A stretch of 64,000 bases of DNA from positions 1 to 64,000 of the forward strand of contig JAOWCC010000439.1 of assembly GCA_030867875.1 (NCBI GenBank). The letters are read 5' to 3'. A program made the translations under genes and the position numbers. The stretch comes from Actinernus sp. WN-2022 (Eukaryota > Cnidaria > Anthozoa > Actiniaria > Actinernidae). Positions 61,914-64,000 of the stretch are shown here, piece after piece; the stretch's first letter is position 1, and every line of letters begins with the position of its first letter. The notes beneath the pieces were generated by a model that was given only the letters and a program-made list of their open reading frames with translations, did no database searches and was not told the origin of the DNA.

Positions 61914-63834
61914 GGTAGAAGGTGCTGCCTTTGTGAAACAATCTCGTTCATGAGCTGTAAAATGGTTAGACCTTCACGTCTTCTCGGATTAGGATGTTAA
62001 ATCGTAGGTATCCCATCGGCCTCAGGTTTATCAGTCTTTCAAGACTGTTATGAATTACCGACGTTAAATAAGGTCGCTTTAGATGGATTTAGATAAATGC
62101 CCATTTGTGAATAAATTTTTACACATTTACAAAAACAAATTTACACTGTCAGTATTCAAACAAACAAAAAGGGTTAAAGTTAATGTCAGTAAAAATATTT
62201 ATCAGCCAGCAGATTGGCTGAGTTCTGACAGAAAATGTATGATAATCTTTAATTCTCTATAAAAAGTCAGAACACTCCAGGGGTTTAGTTATTGGTTATA
62301 ATAGGTAGAGGCACGACTGTTTTTTGCTTTCAAACTGGATGACCATAAACTTACCCGAATAGCATGACAAAACATGCAGAATTCCACTCCAAGCCCTCTC
62401 CCTCCAAGCTGAAAGTTTTTGTCATCCTTCTTTGCAAGTAGAAGACAGAATCCCTTGTAATCAAGGATGACTGAAAAAAAAAAGTGAGCTGTCTGGATTT
62501 TGTATAACTGAAAATCTTGGTGGAAGAACAACTTATAGTATGAACTAAGATATATTTTGGTGGAATTAAAATTTCAAATTTATTCATTCAACAATTACTT
62601 CATCCAGGGCCCGAAATGAACTTTTTCTTCAAGGAGCCATTTGGCTCCTCAACTTTAAAAAGTGATTGCCTGTTTCATAAAGATGGTCACCAAATTTTTC
62701 CCATTTACAATGTACTGTACTCAGCTAGAATTTGTGTTTTTATCTCCGACTTCAGTTGCCAATTTGGTGACTTGATGTTTTAATTTGGTTGTCAAACAAG
62801 AAAATGTGGTCACATTGGTGACCGTATCAGCCGCATATTTTGAGCCCTGTCACCAAAGGGAAGAGGTCAAAACAAATGCCATCGATAGGGACCCAGTCTT
62901 CTTACCAGACACAGCTGTCACTGCTGGGTACCGGCCACACTCCTTCCCATTTTTGACCATCTATTTTCTTGGTAGGGGGAGGCTAGTGACAATTTTAATA
63001 TGCCAAATGAAATTTCTGGATTTTGCTTTTTTAGTTTTGGAGATATTTACTAACAAAAACAAAGACATATTGAATATTTGTTTCAGAATGGATGGCTGGC
63101 AGCAGCCCCCTCCCTAAAAATGGGTCCCCCAGAGGGTATGTGTTTTGACCTTCTCCCTAAAAGAATTAACATTTACATGTAGATAAGTTCCCATAATTGA
63201 AAATTTCACATATTATTTTTTTACACACTATTCAAACAAAAATGGGCAAGGTAAATTTGTATCAGCCAGTAGATATGTGATAGAAATGATTGGCTGCATG
63301 GGCTAAAAGAAAATGTACATGTATGAGAATCTTTGAATTATCAGAATATAGAAAGTCAGCCTTTTCCACTTGTTAAGCTGAAATATTGTTGTTTCTTTGC
63401 TTGTTTTTCTTTCTTGTTGCAACCATGTAAAATTTAGGGCAAAAAATAATTTTAAGGCAGTTTTCCCTAGTTTATACTACATGTACTTAGGTCGTTCTTC
63501 CACCAGTCTTCAATTATTAATCAACTTAGTTTGGATATATCTAAAGAAAAATGATGCAGACCTGTCAGGTCTGGAAAAGTTGTAAGGGAGATACAGCAGT
63601 ACAAAAGGCCTATTGCATTCTTCTATGCACTGTAATTTGTGATCATGAGATGGGATAACAGATGGCTGACTGATGTCTCAACAAAATGTAGATTCAGCAT
63701 TAAATTGCATTTAACAGCAATTAAGCTTACCTTTAAAATTAACTTTGCACTTTGTACCATCCACAGAAATCCCATTTTTTTTTACATTGTCCTTTTGTTC
63801 ATTGATGTCCTGTATCATGGCTTGTATATTCTTT
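53294..63834 (-). CDS. Transposase-like protein with C-terminal Ulp1/C48-type protease domain, 5' end outside window
   Basis: Eleven exons in transcript order: 63731-63834, 62355-62470, 61369-61445, 60906-61180, 60204-60352, 59708-59789, 58693-58928, 57495-57587, 56446-56662, 55949-56035, 53294-54894. All junctions are GT-AG and all phases agree, giving at least 1011 residues, numbered here from the first whole codon (AAG). C66-x2-C69, C75-x2-C78, C86 and H89 look zinc-binding. ICALHCELRNTEQLL (120-134) and SNQGFEASHKVHRQL (420-434, E425) sit where DDE transposases with a zinc insertion, including RAG1/Transib-like ones, carry their second Asp and final Glu. The Asp position appears to be C121, so cutting activity is doubtful. 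Residues 567-666 are GLDPTS repeats. Residues 834-973 resemble Ulp1 proteases (H883, D899/D900, Q951/Q952, C962). A Lys-rich run GKKKKK in exon 7 may be nuclear-targeting. The first catalytic Asp would lie beyond the window. Gene structure is confident, family assignment moderate. Confidence 0.8.
53411..53830 (-). other. Ulp1/C48-like cysteine protease domain (in last exon)
   Basis: The order and spacing fit the adenain/Ulp1 fold: a PIH.GG..HWGLLYID strand pair with the likely catalytic His, then YYDDG with Asp, then a Gln pair (PQQP) and SSSCGVGVIF with the nucleophile Cys. Known members remove SUMO or related tags. The Gln-to-Cys spacing is wider than in typical Ulp1, so activity is plausible but unproven. 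Similar domains are fused to several transposon proteins. Confidence 0.6.
54333..54632 (-). repeat. Coding 18-bp minisatellite (GLDPTS), about 16.5 copies
   Basis: Unit GAGGCCGCTGGTGGGGTC on the plus strand. On the coding strand it gives Gly-Leu-Asp-Pro-Thr-Ser, with a few GLHPTS units and one GIDPTS. The unit is 18 bp, so copy changes keep frame. It links the transposase-like core to the protease domain and probably forms a flexible linker. All six reading frames are open across it. GC content is far above its surroundings. Confidence 0.95.
54895..55948 (-). other. Last intron of the transposase-like gene
   Basis: A 1054-bp AT-rich intron with acceptor TTGTTGTAG at its downstream end and donor GTAAGT upstream. 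It contains a small perfect hairpin GCCGAGT-cac-ACTCGGC at 55574-55590. I see no other gene or recognisable element. Confidence 0.6.
57336..57456. mobile_element. 121-bp MITE-like element (GGTTGTTCAAAG type)
   Basis: Left end GGGCCGGGTTGTTCAAAG and right end CTTTGAACAACCAAGCCC are inverted. Internally CAGTGCTAATCCTAG pairs with CTAGATTAGCACTAAT. It lies in the intron between exons 57495-57587 and 56446-56662. Confidence 0.75.
58191..58607. mobile_element. 417-bp element with ~69-bp terminal inverted repeats
   Basis: Arms are 58191-58259 and 58539-58607, both containing GGCTAAAGGGCTGACGG and ATTACAGTAAATGTAT, with scattered mismatches. The interior shows no ORF of note. It sits in an intron of the transposase-like gene. 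The length and long arms fit a foldback-type non-autonomous DNA transposon. Confidence 0.8.
59220..59645. repeat. Tandem repeat, ~132-bp unit, about 3.2 copies
   Basis: AGAATCTCAGGCGTGCCGCC recurs at 59248, 59379 and 59512, giving periods of 131 and 133 bp. Each unit also contains a second CAGGCGTGCC(G/A)CCCA about 30 bp after the first, and an AT-rich tail (TTTAATTAATAATTTACTA). It is intronic in the transposase-like gene. Confidence 0.9.
59837..59866. repeat. Perfect 13-bp hairpin just upstream of an exon
   Basis: ATGTACATGTATG (59837-59849) pairs exactly with CATACATGTACAT (59854-59866) across four bases. It lies in the intron about 50 bp before the 82-bp exon 59708-59789 in the direction of transcription. 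Confidence 0.6.
60414..60515. mobile_element. Degenerate TTGTTCAAAG-type MITE copy
   Basis: CCCTTGTTCAAAG at the left, an interior with ACTATCCACCCGATAAA and CTATCAACTGGAA, and CTGTTTTGAACA near the right. It resembles the element at 61651-61750 but is more eroded. Confidence 0.4.
60671..60729. mobile_element. 59-bp hairpin element, 22-bp arms
   Basis: TTTTATCATGTGTTAAAAAC at 60671-60690 pairs with the inverted copy ending ACACATGACAAAA at 60729, with two mismatches in 22. The loop is GC-rich (GGGCTGCGCCC). It is intronic. Confidence 0.65.
61651..61750. mobile_element. GGTTGTTCAAAA-type MITE with central palindrome
   Basis: TATCCACTGGATAG (61688-61701) and CTATCCAGTGGATA (61706-61719) form a perfect inverted pair. 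Outer AAGTGGATAGT and AGTTATCCACT pair as well. The left end CGGTTGTTCAAAAG matches the element at 57336. Confidence 0.7.
61815..62090 (+). mobile_element. tRNA-derived SINE remnant
   Basis: A pol III A box (TAGCTCAGTGG, 61825-61835) and B box (GGTTCAAACCC, 61868-61878) lie at tRNA-like spacing. A non-tRNA body follows with ACTCAGGGTCTTAAAATAAC, GTGCTGCCTTTGTGAAAC-like and CTTCTCGGATTAGGAT segments that I recognise as typical of a SINE family common in cnidarian genomes. The copy is diverged: its 5' end does not pair well with the CCGGACC acceptor side and its 3' part is shortened. It lies in an intron of the minus-strand gene, in the opposite orientation. Confidence 0.75.
62115..62275 (+). 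repeat. Dispersed repeat, copy 1
   Basis: Shares TTTACACA, ATTCAAACAAA, TATCAGCCAG, AGAAAATGTA, GAGAATCTTT-like and AAAGTCAG segments in order with 63207-63361. The two are diverged direct copies about 1.1 kb apart. Confidence 0.6.
62606..62865. repeat. Possible eroded DNA element in the first visible intron
   Basis: Begins CAGGGCCCGAAATGAAC and ends TTTTGAGCCCTGTCACC, which are roughly complementary ends. Several TTTGGTGAC/GGTCACC-like motifs lie inside. Identification is weak. Confidence 0.3.
63207..63361 (+). repeat. Dispersed repeat, copy 2
   Basis: The second member of the pair described at 62115-62275, with an extra segment around GTGATAGAAATGATTGGC. No coding potential; family unknown to me. 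Confidence 0.6.
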
Positions 63835-63904
63835 CTGCAAGTTGAAATAATTACAGTACAATTACATAATTAAAAACAACACTACACTACAGTTTTGAGT
63901 ATAC

Positions 63905-64000
63905 AGTGGAATCTCTCTGTGAGACCACCTCTCGTAGGTGACCACCTCTCTTAAGTGACCACTTACCAAAAGCCTGTTTTGTCTCACAGCCGTCAAATCA
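63905..64000 (+). mobile_element. Start of a DNA-element-like repeat cut by the window edge
   Basis: CAGTGGAATCTCTC followed by three GTGACCACCTCT-like motifs (GAGACCACCTCTCG, GTGACCACCTCTC, GTGACCACTTACC). This internal short periodicity and the CAGTGGAA start resemble terminal regions of invertebrate DNA transposons. The other end lies outside the window. Confidence 0.4.

Overview
The window looks like nuclear DNA of a cnidarian, probably an anthozoan such as a stony coral or sea anemone. This rests on spliced genes with canonical GT-AG introns, a tRNA-derived SINE remnant, many small inverted-repeat (MITE-like) elements of types I associate with cnidarian genomes, and an intronless kinase of a style common there. 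No species can be named from the sequence alone.

Layout. (1) Positions 1-46903, about 73% of the window, are one head-to-tail satellite array. The basic unit is about 512 bp and there are about 90 full copies plus a partial one. The array runs off the left edge and stops in mid-unit on the right. Unit length varies mainly through a poly-C tract of 6 to 21 C. Copies carry diagnostic variants that recur in order at fixed offsets, so the array has several layers of higher-order repeats. I see no real gene in it; the short ORFs recur only because the units are near-identical. (2) Positions 46904-49087 hold the array edge with two hairpins, an intronless protein kinase gene on the minus strand (47360-48625), and a divergent promoter region. 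(3) Positions 49088-52101 hold a two-exon plus-strand gene for a 243-residue C2H2 zinc-finger protein, whose 2.3-kb intron is packed with MITE-like elements. (4) From 53294 to the right edge, on the minus strand, lies the 3' part of a large gene. I reconstructed 11 exons whose splice phases all agree, giving at least 1011 residues. It resembles a DDE-type transposase core with a zinc-binding insertion, followed by an 18-bp coding minisatellite (Gly-Leu-Asp-Pro-Thr-Ser repeats) and a C-terminal Ulp1/C48-like cysteine protease domain. Its introns hold further MITEs, a 132-bp tandem repeat and the SINE.

How the parts relate. The zinc-finger gene and the transposase/protease gene converge tail to tail. 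The kinase and zinc-finger genes diverge from a shared 462-bp upstream region. The most notable items are the multi-exon transposase-like/Ulp1 fusion, in which one expected catalytic Asp appears to be Cys (suggesting a host-adopted protein), and the multi-level higher-order structure of the satellite. Everything was read by eye; no alignment or database search was run.
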